From assembly GCA_037179515.1 (NCBI GenBank), contig JAXCGZ010021009.1, positions 33,046 to 97,045 of the forward strand: a stretch of DNA of 64,000 bases. Reading direction: 5' to 3'. Origin of the DNA: Halocaridina rubra (taxonomy: Eukaryota; Arthropoda; Malacostraca; Decapoda; Atyidae). Positions 1 to 15,239 of the stretch are shown here, in pieces (the first letter of the stretch is position 1; each line of letters starts with the position of its first letter). A program made the translations under genes and the position numbers. A model generated the notes under the pieces. That model searched no databases, was not told where the DNA came from, and worked only from the letters and a program-made list of their open reading frames with translations.

Positions 1-2050
1 AAATGGAAAGAAGTGACACCAAAGAAACTTGCAGGTCTCAAAGAACATTCAAGGGCTGGAGATACTATGTAATAGAGAAAAATGCAACCAGACACACCTA
101 GATGAAACTACTTTTTTTCAGTAAAAAAGTTTTATACTTCAAGGACTGTATATTGTGAAAAATATTAAGTGTATATATCAGTTACAATTTTAATACACCA
201 GGACACAAAGAGAAAGCGTATGTAAAAGTATTACAATTATTAGAATAGGTAATAAAATAGTGTACTTCAATAACTGCTTGTCGGATATGAAAGAAGACTG
301 TATATATCCTTAGTTTCTTTCATCTGAAATGTGCCACATTTACAATATATTGAAGTCATTCTGTCACACAAACTGAACATTTGGACAATGTATAAACGCA
401 TCATGTAGAATATGTTACACATTCATTGGCTCCATGCTGTTTGGTGAATATTGAAAATTTGGTGAAGGTACAAAAGAAAGCAATCTCATTAATACCAGAA
501 TTGCCTGGTCACAAGTATGAGAACAGGGCTGGTGACTAAAGCTCTTTCTATGCTACAAGAGATTCTACACTATACTGTACACTATTTAATTACTATGCAA
601 TGCTTAGTGTCAGTGAACTATTTCAGAGATACGATAACCTTCATGTTATACGTCTTTAGTTTGCATGGTAGATTATTTGACGTAAATATAGATTTTCTAC
701 AAACATTATGTGAAGCTTTGGATTAAATTTCTATGCAAGAGATGCAAAAGCATTGTGAGATCTCAAGAAAGAGCTTAATATGGGCAATAGATATACACTT
801 TGGATGGAGATTATGATATTAGTTAATATAGTGTCACCACTTGGATGGTTATGGACCATTATATTGTATTTACAGTATGTTATAAAATTGAGTGTTATTT
901 CTAGTTCATGTTATCATTGGCAAACTATGAATTATAAATTCTTAATGTTAATTTAATTTTTCTTTGTTTTTGTTTCAGGGAGAAAAAGAAAAGCTTAACC
1001 ATTCTCTACAACACTGTTGTTGTGACAATGCCTCTTCCTTCAATATGTAATCCGTGTGACCTTCTCCTCTTATAATGCGCATCCAAGAAACTATCTTGGT
1101 CTTCTTCATAATGCATTTATTTTTTATTTCTTAACTGTGTCACTTTTCCTCTTCTCTATGTACATAGTCATCCTCTTCACTCAATAAGCTGCGACCAATT
1201 TCCTATCTTTTTCTGCTTCATCTACTCATTCGTCTGTATCTTCCACATTGTGTGCTCTTCCATTTTTGTTTTCTGGTACTAATGACTTTATTCACTCTTC
1301 TCTGATCAGTATGCTCTGATGTATACTCGAAAGAGCCTATTGACTTCCTAATTGCTATTTGGAAGTAAAACCAGATTCTGTGCTATATTCTTGCAGTAAG
1401 ACTATATTATATTCCATAGTAATAACACCCATGATCTTGACCTTTTACGTGATACTTTTTTACCTTCGGAATCATAAGCAGAGTCCCAAATAAATAGAGC
1501 ATATATTTTTTTCCACCTTGTTTTGAAGGGAATATCACAGAGATCTAATATAACAGTTTTATATTGAATAAGAGTTTTCTGAGCAAGAATATTATATTTT
1601 TCAAGTGTCATGCCACATTTTACAATACAATAGTTAGAAGGGTGGAAGGAACTGTAACTAAAGAACTGACTACCCAAGGCTTTTTTTTTATAGTAAGCAG
1701 CTAATTTGTGGGAAGGAAAGCTCCTCCTTTATGTTCCCTTTTAGTCATAGCTTACAACATGCAGATATTACAAGAACAGGATTCCCTCTTCCTAACCTTA
1801 GAATAATAATAATTATTTTTAATACAATGCATAGTCTCTTAAAGTCGGCAGGATGGCCATAACTTTAACAAAGAAAAGAGGCAGCATAGATTCATCATCA
1901 GTTGTTTTGCAATAATAATAAGAAATTCAGGGACAGACGAGATTCCAGCTGCTCTTTCTCCTATAGCTTTTAGTCCTCTCTTAAAACATGCACAGACTAG
2001 TTATCTCTCCACTTATAAAAGCAATCTCTTTAATAATAATAATAATAATC

Positions 2051-2083
<33 letters not shown>

Positions 2084-3020
2084 ATAATAACAATAATAAT
2101 TTTCTTTCAAATATGATACCAAGACCAAAAGAATACAAAAAGGTGGACATAGCTGTAATACAAGAACCAGCACAAAATTTCAAGCAGGCATTCTCTCTCT
2201 CTCTTGAGTATGCTTGAAGTATTCTGACAATGGCTTGCTAATGATACTGTGTTGTCTTCCAAATGCATTGAAGTCACAGACGTCTTACCTTTTTCCAATG
2301 ACTCTTTTCCATTAGATTAAGCTCATACATCCATTCTCATTATTGTTATTATTATTATTATTTTTTTTCTGACCAGCTGAGTTGTACTTCTTTTAATTAT
2401 TCTTAAAATAACAGTTTTTTTTTATTTTATTAGGAGGCTTCCAAACGTTCTATCTGGTTCAGATTCTTTTTCTGCTTCAAAATATTTATTCTTCTTCTTA
2501 AATGTTTCTTATTATAGTAATATCTAATAAGCCATATACTGTCAAACAATTAACTACAAGAAATTGTTACATCCACACCGAATTTGTAATGATGCACGTG
2601 ACTGAAGTCCATACCTTGAAATATTTTAAAGAGTTTTTAAACTCTATTCTTCCAGACTGCCTCCCCTAATATTATTGCTTCAGTGAAGGTGGTATTTTTG
2701 TTTGTAAATGAGGTAATTTACTTTGTACCAAGATGTATACTGTGGGGCATATTAAAAAATGCATGGTCTAACTCACTCAGCGTATTTGCTGATTCATCTA
2801 AAAGCATTTTATCTTTTATTAAACTTATGGTAGTTTTACTTTAACTGATTATTGGATAAGCTCTTATCTATAAATCAGCAAATTTTACAAACACTAGTAG
2901 CAATTTATTGCAAATTACAATCGATTTTACGGATGGATCGGTTCAGACTTTCTGTAATAATTCCTTCCAAATTTCCTAGAACCACCTGATATGTCCCATG
3001 ACAAATTATTTGTGCCTGTA
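1..3020. other. Unannotated AT-rich DNA
   Basis: No coding region is supported. The longest open frames are under 100 codons, lack recognisable domains and are expected by chance at this composition. Short (AAT)n/(ATT)n tracts occur near 1801-1820, 2031-2100 and 2338-2365; the one at 2031-2100 changes from AAT to ATT and is self-complementary. The stretch may be intergenic or intronic. Confidence 0.5.
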
Positions 3021-3139
3021 TACAGTAATCCATCGTTTATTGTGAGGGTTCGGTTCCGGGACCGGTCGCGATAGGTGAATTTCCACGAAGTAGGAACACC
3101 TTAAAAAAAAATTTTTTTTTTTCCTTTTTTTTTTTTACA

Positions 3140-3460
<321 letters not shown>

Positions 3461-3611
3461 TAATGACCTGCCAGATGTGAAGGGATTATAAAAGTTGTGT
3501 AATGAATATCCAGCTATCTGCTGGGTTTTAATATACCTCTGCATTACTTTTATGATGTCTATTCCAAAAATTCTCCTTAGATATTATTATTATTATTATT
3601 ATTATTATTAT
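3461..3611. mobile_element. FB foldback element, left arm fragment
   Basis: The segment from GTAATGACCTG to TCCTTAGAT followed by (ATT)n is the reverse complement of 7450-7590 on the far side of the LINE. It is one arm of the foldback family described at 51424-52276, split here by LINE insertion into the (ATT)n tract. Confidence 0.7.
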
Positions 3612-3800
3612 GGTGGCGGGCACAGCATCAAAGAATAGTCCCAACGTATTCCCTGCGTGTCGTATGAGGTGACTAAAAGTGGACGGGGCGGGGGGACTAG
3701 GAATCCCCCCCCTTGTATTAACCTCCTGCGAGACGTCAAAGAAGAAGGGGAGTAGAGGGGAGAATAACTTCTCCCCAAACTCTAGTTTTGGGGTGTCTAA

Positions 3801-4590
3801 ATGTGCGTGCTTGTAAGTACGATAGAGAGCAAAAGATGTGAGATTGGATATATGTTTGGTAGGAGGAGGATGGATGTATTGGCATTGTGTGAGACGAAAA
3901 TGAAAGGAAAAGGAGAAGTGGCATTTGGTGATGTGACAGGTAGGGTGTCTGGGGTTGAAAGGGGGAGAGCGAGAGAAGGTGTGGCATTATTGCTGAGTGA
4001 TTGGATGGTAAATAAGGTAGTGGAATGGAAGGAAGTGTCATCTAGGCTGATGTGGGTGAGGGCTAGGATAGGTAGGGAATGTTGGGCTTTTGTTAGTGCG
4101 TATGGGCCAGGATGTGAGAGAAGTGAGGAAGAGCGGGATGAATTCTGGACTGAGTTAACTAGATGTGTGGATGGTCTGAGTAGAAGGAACTATGTAGTTG
4201 TGTTGGGTGACTTGAATGCCAGAGTGGGTGATGGAGAGATAGAAGGTGTTGTAGGAAAGTATGGGGTACTAGGTGGGAATGAGAGTGGCGAGAGACTGTT
4301 AGATATATGTGTGGAGCAAGAGTTGGTGATAGGTGATAGTTTTTTCAAGAAGAAGTTAATAAATAAGTATACATGGATGAGAGTGGCAAATGGAAGAGTG
4401 AAAGAAAGAGCATTGAATGGAGTATGTGTTGGTAGCAAAGAGCATGATTGGTAGAGTGAAAGATGTGCATGCATTTAGGGGTGCGGCTGCTGGAATGTCT
4501 GATCATTTTTTGGTTGAAGCAAAAGTGGTAGTAGCAAAAGAGTGGGGAAATAGTGTGGGAGGATGTAGAAGGGAAATAGTGAAGGTGGAA
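3801..4590 (+). pseudogene. LINE APE-type endonuclease region, frameshifted
   Basis: This part would nick target DNA to prime reverse transcription. Frame 3801-4454 carries the usual endonuclease signatures in order: ALCETK (metal-binding Glu), SAYGPG, VLGDLNARVG (the GD.NA motif) and YTW. The last signature, SDH, lies in another frame (4417-4590, MSDHF), so a frameshift falls between about 4420 and 4500. Downstream the reading continues in a third frame. There is no clean initiator; the open frame reaches upstream of 3801 without an obvious start, and short leader sequence may be missing. The product would not fold into a full domain. Confidence 0.85.
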
Positions 4591-4591
4591 G

Positions 4592-6724
4592 TTGAAAAAG
4601 CCAGAGAAGAGACAGGAATATCAGGACAGGTTGAGAGTGGCATATGACAGGGTGAAAGAAAAAGAAGTTGGGGAGTTAGGGGAGGAATGGGGGTTGATGA
4701 AAGAATGTTTTGTGGGACATGCAAGTGATGTGTGTGGAAAGAGGTTTGTTGGAGGTGGCATGAGGAGGGGCAGCGAGTGGTGGAATGAAGGGGTGAAAAG
4801 GAAGGTGGAAGAGAAAAAGAGGGCTTTTGAGGAATGGCTGCAGTGTAAAAGTAGGGAGAAGTATGAAAGATATATGGAGAAAAATGTGGAAACCAAGCGG
4901 AAGGTAGAGGAAGAGAAGAGGTTGGCAAATGTTAGGTAGGGACAGGATTTTAGTAGGTCATATGAGGAGAATAAAAAGAAGTTTTGGAAAGAAGTGAAGA
5001 GAGTAAGGAAGGGTGGATCGAGGATGGAAGAGACAGTGAAAGATGTGAATGGACAGATGTTAAGAGGGAATGATGCAAGGAAAAGATGGGCAGAATATTT
5101 TGAGTGCTTGCTGAATGTTGAGGAAGATAGAGAGGCAGCTATAGTGGCAGTGGGGGGTGTTCAAGTGCCAGTAATGGGAGATGAAAATGAGAGAGAGATT
5201 ACAAGAGAGGAGGTGAAAAGGGCATTGTATGAAGCAAAAGCAGGTAAAGCACCTGGATTGGATGGTGTGAGAGCGGAGATGTTGAAAGAAGGGGTTGTGA
5301 CTGCATTGGAATGGTTAGTGAGAGTGTTTAATATATGCTTTATGTTGTCAATGGTGCCAGTGGAATGGGTGATTGCCTGTATTGTGCCCCTATACAAAGG
5401 TAAGGGAGATGCGTATGAATGCAGTCATTTTAGGGGTATAAGTTTGTTGAGTGTGGTAGGAAAAGTGTATGGTAGGATACTGGGTAATAGGATTAGGGAT
5501 AAGACAGAATATGTGATTGCGGAAGTGCAAAGTGGTTTTAGGAGAGGTAGAGGTTGTATAGATCAGATTTTTATAGTTAGGCAGTTATGTGAGAAATATT
5601 TAGCAAAGGGTAAGAATGTGTATTTTGCAGTTTTGGATATGGAGAAAGCGTACCATAGAGTTGATAGAGAGGCTATGTGGAATGTTTTGAGATTATATGG
5701 AATTAAAGGTAAATTGTTGCATGCAGTGAAGAGTTTGTATGAGGGCAGTAGAGCTTGTGTTAGGGTAGGGAATGAAATGAGTGAGTGGTTTCCAGTGAGT
5801 GTGGGACTGAGACAGGGATGTGTGATGCCACCATGGCTGTTCAATTTGTATATTGATGGAGTTGTAAGAGAGGTGAATGAGTGAATGCGTGGTCGAGGTT
5901 TGAAAATGGTAGATGGGGACGATAACGAGTGGGAGCTGAATTAGTTGCTGTTTGCAGATGAGACTGTGGTGGTGGCAGATTCAGAGGAAAAGCTGTGTCA
6001 GTTAGTGTCAGACTTTGGAATGGTGTGCGAGAGAAGGAAGTTGCCAGTGAATGTGGGAAAGAGTAAGGTTATGAGGTGTACAAGAAATGAGGATGGTGCA
6101 GCAGGATTGAATGTTATGTTGAATGGAGAGACACTTGAGGAAGGTAATCAGTTTAAGTATTTAGCCTCGGTTATAGCTGCAAATGGTGGAGTGGAAGCAG
6201 ATGTGTGTCACAGAGTGAATGAAGGATGTAAAGTGTTAGGTGCATTGAAAGGAGTGATGAAGAATACAAGGTTGGAAATGAATGTTAAGAAAGTTTTGTT
6301 TGAGAAAGTGGTTGTGCCAGCTCTGATGTATGGATCAGAGTTATGGGGTATGAAAGTAAGTGAGAGACGGAAACTAAATGTGTTTGAGATGAAATGCCTG
6401 AGGAGTATGATTGGTGTATCTCGACTGGATAGGGTTAGGAATGAAGTGGTGAGAGCAAGAACAGGTGTGAGGAGAGAAATTGCAGCCAGAGTAGATATGA
6501 ATGTTCTGAGATGGTTTGGCCATGTGGAAAGGATGGATGATGAAAGACTGCTGAAAAAGGTGATGAATGCGAGAGTTGATGGGAGAAATGCTAGAGGGAG
6601 GCCTAGGTTTGGATGGATGGATGGAGTAAGGAGAGCCCTGAATGATAGGAGGATGGTTGTGAGGGAAACAAGCGAGCGTGCTAGGAATAGGAATGAGTGG
6701 AGAGCGATTGTGACGCAGCTCTGA
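4592..6724 (+). pseudogene. LINE reverse transcriptase region with three in-frame stops
   Basis: One frame holds the whole RT and C-terminal part, broken by stops at 4937-4939 (TAG), 5882-5884 (TGA) and 5942-5944 (TAG). Visible RT blocks are GKAPGLDGV (5240s), GFRRGRGCIDQI, AVLDMEKAYHRVD (first catalytic Asp), VGLRQGC, and LFADET where a FADD or YADD box is expected. The second Asp of that box reads Glu, which would abolish or badly impair catalysis. The C-terminal stretch has WFGHVERMDD and GRPRFGWMDGV, the usual tail of many endonuclease-RT LINEs. An N-terminal Glu/Lys-rich helix (about 4790-4930) precedes the RT. The copy is a fossil. Confidence 0.9.
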
Positions 6725-6735
6725 TGGGCGTCTGC

Positions 6736-6980
6736 TGTTACCACGGGGCTGCATCTTACAGAGGTAGCCCTGTGGTAGGGGCAGTAGGAGGAGTTGGCAG
6801 TTGTGAAGCGACACAGGTTGTGGAAGAGCCGGGAGGATGGGCTGTGGCACTCCAGCAGTGCCATCTGAACGGTCGCTAGCTCCCTCGTCATTGCCCATTG
6901 AGCAAAGTTATCCCCTTATTGTTTTTTCTTTTCTTGATGTTGGCTACCCCCCAATTAAAGGGGGAAACAGCCAAGGTAGA
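6736..6980 (+). other. LINE 3' UTR with two stem-loops
   Basis: TACCACGGGGCT near 6736 pairs with AGCCCTGTGGTA near 6766-6777 with one mismatch. Closer to the 3' end, TTGGCT (6940-6945) pairs with AGCCAA (6969-6974) and encloses a C5/G5 stem (6947-6951 with 6960-6964). Such a terminal hairpin is a plausible recognition site for the element's own RT; this role is inferred. Confidence 0.6.
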
Positions 6981-6983
6981 TAG

Positions 6984-6996
6984 AATAGATTATTAA

Positions 6997-7039
<43 letters not shown>

Positions 7040-7338
7040 TTTAACAATTATTTTCTTTTGATGATGATTGTGGAGGTTATTATTATAATTATTATTATTA
7101 TTATTATTAATTTCATTATAATTACGAATTTGTAATTTAACCATAATTTTTACAATAAATAATGTAGTTTTGGTTGAATGAACAAGAGTTAATTAAAGAT
7201 GTCTCTCTCTCTCTCTCTCCAACATTCTATTCTAGCCAACCCCCCACACTCTCTTTGTCCCAGCCAACAAGGGAGGGGCACTGTACACAGTTATTAAAGT
7301 AAATAAACCAACAGATGTACAAACAGTGATGAGCCCTT

Positions 7339-7373
<35 letters not shown>

Positions 7374-7660
7374 TAATAATCTCCACAATCATCATCAAAG
7401 GAAAATTATTGTTGCCAATAATAATAATAATAATAATAATAACAATAATTATAAGATCTAAGGAGAATTATTGGAATAGACATCATGAAAGTAATGCAAG
7501 GGTATATTAAAACCCAGCAGAGAGCTGGATATTCATTACACACCTTTTATAATCCCTTCACATCTGACAGGTCATTACACTCTCCATCTCTGTTTCTCTT
7601 TACAGCCTGATAAAGGCTGTTTTATTTTATCATTTTTTGGCCTATCCTGGTGTCATAATC
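6984..7660. mobile_element. FB foldback element, centre and right arm
   Basis: After (ATT)n it contains the FB centre (GAATTTGTAATTTAACC, TGAACAAGAGTTAATTAAAG, a short (TC)n at 7202-7219, GGGAGGGGCACTGTACAC) and the right arm running to TCCTGGTGTCATAATC. The right arm is the reverse complement of 3461-3608. It contains (AAT)n tracts at 7341-7380 and 7418-7450. Confidence 0.75.
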
Positions 7661-7737
7661 ATCTTGGGGAAAAAAAAAAAATCGAGATACAGTGAATTCG
7701 CGATAGGTGAATCGCGATAGAGCGAGGGATTACTGTA

Positions 7738-10700
7738 CTTGCATAATAAATATAAAACTATATAATGAGACTGCTGACTATGACTGTCACGAGTTTCTTG
7801 AGGAATTCTTTAATGATCATCTAGTTCTATATAATATTCTGCTCTTCCATGGGGACAAACTATCAACATTATGTCATGGATTATTATTTTTCTTTTCTCA
7901 CTAAGTATAAATATTCTCCTTAGAGAGGAAGATGTGCATACTTAATGTCATATTCACATAAATAGCTTTTGATGAATACTTGCCTTTTGTAAGAAAAAGG
8001 CTCTCATTTACAATCTTTGCAATACTGTGAATACTTTACTGCCTTTATGTATGAATATGACCCCAATAATGAATTATGGTCACTACATATGATCATATTG
8101 TTAAATCTGTGTTCTGTACTATCTGCAAGGTATCCATCTCTTATATTTATCTGTGTCATACGTTCTCAATTCTCTGAAATGCCATACACTATAAATGGTT
8201 GTAATAGTCAAGAAGAGGAAAACCCCCAGCTCTTTAGAGCAGATTGAAAAGTTGTAATCCATCGACAGCTGCCAAAATACCATAATCTATTTTTTTTTTC
8301 TTTAGTTTCGCAATTACTGTCTAATATACAATATTTCCTTCTCTTCCTATGACGTTTAGATAGGAAATTATTGCTTAAGCCTAATCCACATGTTAACAAA
8401 ATGGATGTCTTCATTCTGTATCTTTCTTCTCTAAAAGGAAAGAGATATTGCACTATAAACTAAAAATGTATGCTTAGTCCATTATTTTGCCTGCTATATG
8501 TGATGTGCTGTGTATGAGGCTGTATAGGTATATTATACACTGTTCTGCATAAGACTACAGCAGTGGAACATTCTACCATATATGTAAACAACACATAAAT
8601 ATATATGTTGTTATGATTGATTATAAAGTAATGATCAGTAAAGTCTAAAATTTCAAGACATATGAACTACATCAATTATGCAAACTTACTGTAAACTAGT
8701 AAGGCCGAAGAAAGAGTATATGAATTTAGAACTGAAAAATCTCTTACACTAAGGATAGCATGCATTTTTTCCGAAATATTAGTGAACATGCATTTTATAA
8801 TTCAATATTATCACTGCAATGCATGCATTTCATATAAAACATATGCAGGGACCAAACACTGTCTTCTTGGATGAGAGACAAGACAAACTTAGCATGACTA
8901 TAAAGAGATATTAAGATGCACTCAACCATATCTAAATCAGAAGGGTTTTCTCTTCTCATTAGATTTCCTTGACAATCACTCCAAAAATTTCCAGACTTTC
9001 CTTCGATGGAGAAGTATATTAGTTGTGGAAATCTAGTAAGAAAGAAAACATTCCACGTTTATGAACTTAATTCATTCAGTAAATATGGACAAGTCCCACT
9101 TTAGAAGTAGCTAAGTTTAAAGTTGAATAATATTTACATCTTTGTTCCTCATTTGAGAAGTCTAGGGCAAGGTCTCCTTCAAAATAGATTTGTTAGTTTC
9201 TTAAAAATATATATCTTCTAATACAAGATATGAAAACTGGGTCAATATTGTGTCATAACTGTGTGTAAACTGTACTTTAAAAATATAATATTACACAGAA
9301 CCAACAAGCAATGGACATAGTACCTCTCGAGGCAAATGTAATTTAGGGTAGTAAACTCAAAGCTTAGGAATAAGTACTTGTGCCATATTACCAAGAGGAA
9401 AGTGTATATTAAGGTAGTAAATTACAAGCTTATTACTACTTGCTTATAAAGACCTGAGTCTTTTACAAATTTGTACAGTATACTGCATTAATACATTGAT
9501 TTCAATCAATTAACTTCACAAAAATTGGCAGGAATAACTTGAAGTGCGGCATTTTTACAAACTGTATTGTATATTCTGTAAAACAGTAGGTTGATCATCT
9601 TCAGAAGTATATTCAACTTTAGTGTCTTAGTATGTATTCTGGGGTAGTTATCAGGACAGAGAGTGCAAAAAACTCAGGACTTAAGCTGTACCATCATTTC
9701 ATGGTGGAAATTACCATTATATGTAAAGCTTTCTATCCACACAATGTCCAAATGCTGAGGATCATGCCATGTATGCTTCCAAATTTAATGCTGATATTGA
9801 GTTCAATTGGCATGAGTTATTAGGGTAATGCATAGGAAGAGGATTAGTCTAAACATTGATGATTTAATGATACAGAGAAGTCATTGGACAAGGTATCTCA
9901 TAAGATGATCAGGTTGATCACTCAATGCTAAGAGAATATGGTTCACAATAGGTTTACTTTATCTACTTCCTGTTCCTTAGTCACTGTGATAAAAGGTCTG
10001 TTGTGCTTTCTTTACAATGTAAACTGTCTCGCTGACTTAGTCTTATCAAAGATACAAATAAAGAATATATGGACAACTGTTGTAATGGGATTTATTCTAC
10101 ATGCATTGCTAGCCTCAATGGAACATTGCGACCATTACTTACAATGGGCGATATAGCTCCTTTGAGATCTTGATTCAAGCAGAATGGTGCTAACTAAAAT
10201 TTCCTGAAGATGTGTCACATTGTGTGGTTCAAAGACCTTCCACTAATATGCAGTTACATCATACTAGCTTCTTTGCTTCTAAGAGTCAGGGTTATCGGTT
10301 ATCATCTAACTATGAGTTGGTATAATGATATATTCCTCTCTTTAATGCAACCAAAATGAGAGTGAATGAATATTTTTACAAATGAATGAGCAGCACATTT
10401 TTTGCAGATAGTGCCACAAATGCCTAGAATATAAAAGGGTATGCAGAATGTCACAGTCCGCGATCATAAAACTTGGTATATAGCACACTTATTGCAAAGT
10501 TTTAATGCCAGCTCTCTGTATAAACATAATACCTAAAGAGTACTAAGCATCATCCAATCTTATTACTTTTGGCCTTTATTACAGTGACTACTCCCAATAA
10601 CACTGTTGCCTTAAGGGATACTGAAATAAATATTTCATTCAAAAAAGAAAGCTAGCCTAGATGTATAGCTGCTTAGAATATGAGTGGAGACTAGTTTGCA

Positions 10701-13241
10701 CAGAATCCTAAATCCAAGTTATTTCATATTTGGTAAACAATGCAGGAAAAGGAATATAAGAATTAAGTTATGCGTCTTTGATAATTCTATATTTTTACTT
10801 CCTACTTTATTTGCAAACATGGGTCCATTGGATAAGAAGTGCTGTTCTAAAGGGCCCAGATTCAAATCCCTTCAGTGGGAGGTAAAAAATATGGAATGTG
10901 TGAAATCTTATGATTAAAATGGTCACTAACTACCATGCCCAGATTATAGGATGCAGAAACTTTCATCTCAAAAACACCCAAAACCCACCTGCTGAATGGT
11001 ATTGAAAAGATATGTAATTCCACATATACTGTGCATTATCAACACTGCTCTGGTTTAAACCCAAAGAACTCGATACTAGGGGCCTTCTTTCTTTTGAAAG
11101 AAGGCCCCTAAGAAAAAAAATATCTACTCACAAACCTTAAGAAACCTTCATTTATTCTCTTCCTGCATGGGTTGATGGAATTAAAGACAACCAGTCACTT
11201 CTCATTTTCATGCACTGAGCCCAAAGTAAGTTTAGATGGTCATTGTTAGCCAAACCCTGAAGACAATTTGTTAGAATTTGCCAAGACACTTTTTCTTTCA
11301 TTAGTTCTAACCTGTCGTAAATTCTCTGAATGAGGGACATCTGTAATATTCGGGATATGGTCACCTTTGATGTTAAAGTAGAGTTTCTTGGCAGCTGTTT
11401 GAAAAATACAAATATGAGAAAAACTAATAACACCCTGCGATAGAAAGGCTTGCATTGGAAGTGCTTACAGAAATATTTCATGCTACTCTTTAGTGTGAAC
11501 GTTTTATATAGGGGCTTCTCTATTTCAATGAGCTTCTTACTTTCCACTTATCAAGCAGAGATATAAAGTGAAATCTGCTGATGATCACATTTTTCTCATC
11601 ATGTTTAGATATGGCCTGCGTTAAGCATTGTCAAAATAGATAATCTGCGATTATACTGTCACTATTCCATGACTTGTAAACATGGTATTTTATAAGCAAA
11701 AATAATTGTTATTAGTAACATTCCTCCAGTGGATATTTCTTCTTTTTTTACTGACCAAGTAAAAAGAAAGCTGGGTATGGCTAAATATGACTTATCTAAT
11801 CTAGCTAATGAATATCATGAAGAAAATATAAAATACTAGCTATAAAAGGAAAGTATACACATTCTTTTAAACACTGATGCTTAGATGAAATGCTTTCTTT
11901 CTAATCATAGTTAACGGAAAATAAAATAAGCTTCTCAAAAATGAAAAAAAAAGCTGTACAAACACACCGTATACTGATTTGCTCTCTTATAAGAAAAAAT
12001 GAAAATATACTATTGAGGTAAATATATGATAAAAAAATGGGGTTTATTTACTAGAAAAGTAAGGGAGTAATGATGGTAAATTTTGTATTTACTGTGCACC
12101 TATGTATATTGTCTGATACTTAGTTTAGTGATAACTACCACTAAGAAGACTATAGTAGTTTAATATTTTTGCTAGTTTTTTATCGATTGGCATTTTCAGA
12201 ATACACTTGTAGAAGTTTGTAATACAATTATTTCACTTCATAAACTACTTTTTTATGAAAGAATTTGCATTTTTAAAGTCAGGGTGTCTGTTACTTTATA
12301 TCACATTTAAATAAGTTTCAGTAATATGTAGAATATTAGAATGAGATAATGTATACATCTCAAATATGTTGATACCAAAGGTGGATTTTGTGTCATACGT
12401 ACTGGCCCATACATAAGTAACATAAGGGAGACTGCCTGTATATCAAATGTGTTATTTGCATCTTGGGTGTAATGAGTAATAATAAAATGAATGTACTCAA
12501 CTTCTTTCATTCTCAATTACCCTTGCCATCTAACATTCACATAGCAGGCTGGAGTACAAATGGTTTGATATCTTACTTTGGATATGTTGGAAGAATTTCC
12601 ATTCACTAACAACAGCTAACCTGGAGTACTTAAGAAAATGACTGGATAAATATTGAAAAAGCACTTAGTAATCACATTTAAAAAAAATCAGGAAACATAG
12701 TGCGTAATGAAGTGGCTACAAGATTCATTATGTAAGCAAGCTCCTTGAGCAAATTATGAATTTCTTTGCATAAAAATAGATAAAACATTATCACAATAGT
12801 ATAATATGAACGTTTCTGCCTTAGATGACATTCAGTTATTAACTCAGACTCTCAATTTTTTAATGCCATCGACACTGAAAACAATGGCCTGGCATCTTAT
12901 ATCAATAAAGTTATCCAATAAAACAGCTATTAAAGTTATTTATTTTATAAAGCTAAAGCTACTATACTAATGAATGCATCACATACGGAAAAAGATTTAA
13001 AAATTCAACTAATTTTTTTTTCTTTTAAATTATAACATTAAATCCTGCCAAAGATAACAAGAATAGATACTCAAGGAAGGAAGCGACTAATAAAAATTTT
13101 TAAATGAATATTTATTGTGACCAGGTATGGATTAATTGAATTTACATGCTTTTCAATGGGAAAAATATATCCAACCCACGAACAATCCAACCCAAAAACA
13201 GTTTTTGGGAACGGATTAAGTTTGTGGGTTGGGGTCACCAC

Positions 13242-13244
<3 letters not shown>
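7738..13244. other. Unannotated AT-rich DNA
   Basis: About 5.5 kb with no recognisable gene or transposon. The longest frame is 131 codons on the minus strand (11152-11547); it has no identifiable domain and I do not call it a gene. A perfect hairpin lies at 11077-11110. From about 13000 the sequence approaches a (TA)n tract. Confidence 0.5.
11077..11110. repeat. Perfect 15-bp stem hairpin
   Basis: TAGGGGCCTTCTTTC (11077-11091), loop TTTT, then its exact complement (11096-11110). GC-richer than its surroundings. It is not followed by a T-run typical of a terminator, and its function is unknown. Confidence 0.9.
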
Positions 13245-15136
<1,892 letters not shown>

Positions 15137-15137
15137 T

Positions 15138-15159
15138 GTATATATATATATATATATTA
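15138..15159. repeat. Short (TA)n spacer between two TgA elements
   Basis: About 22 bp of TA is the only sequence between the right end of one TgA copy (15136) and the left end of the next (15160). Confidence 0.9.
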
Positions 15160-15239
15160 CAGTGTTGCCTCACTTATCGTGGTAGTTCGGTTCCGGGACC
15201 TGCCGCGAACCAGGAAATCCGCGAAGTAGGATCCGCCTA

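Larger units (their letters stand above)
3612..6990 (+). mobile_element. Non-LTR retrotransposon (LINE) with APE endonuclease and RT, inactive
   Basis: A 3.4-kb intron-free unit lies within the (ATT)n tract of a foldback repeat. In order it holds a GC-rich 5' leader (3612-3800), an apurinic-type endonuclease region (3801-4590), a reverse transcriptase with C-terminal domain (4592-6724), and a 3' UTR ending in a nested stem-loop and (ATT)n. The layout, short-repeat 3' end and protein motifs suit an RTE-like or related LINE; the clade is not certain. The sense strand is very rich in G and A and poor in C, unlike its surroundings. Frameshifts, stops and an altered active site show that this copy is dead. 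Confidence 0.88.

Noticed and set aside
6208..6898. Long minus-strand open frames across the LINE RT region
   Set aside because: They are the antisense of a real RT frame whose C-poor sense strand leaves few stop codons on the opposite strand.
11152..11547. 131-codon minus-strand open frame as a gene
   Set aside because: No recognisable domain, composition like the surrounding AT-rich DNA, and overlapping open frames in another phase. It could be an unrecognised exon, but I cannot support a call.
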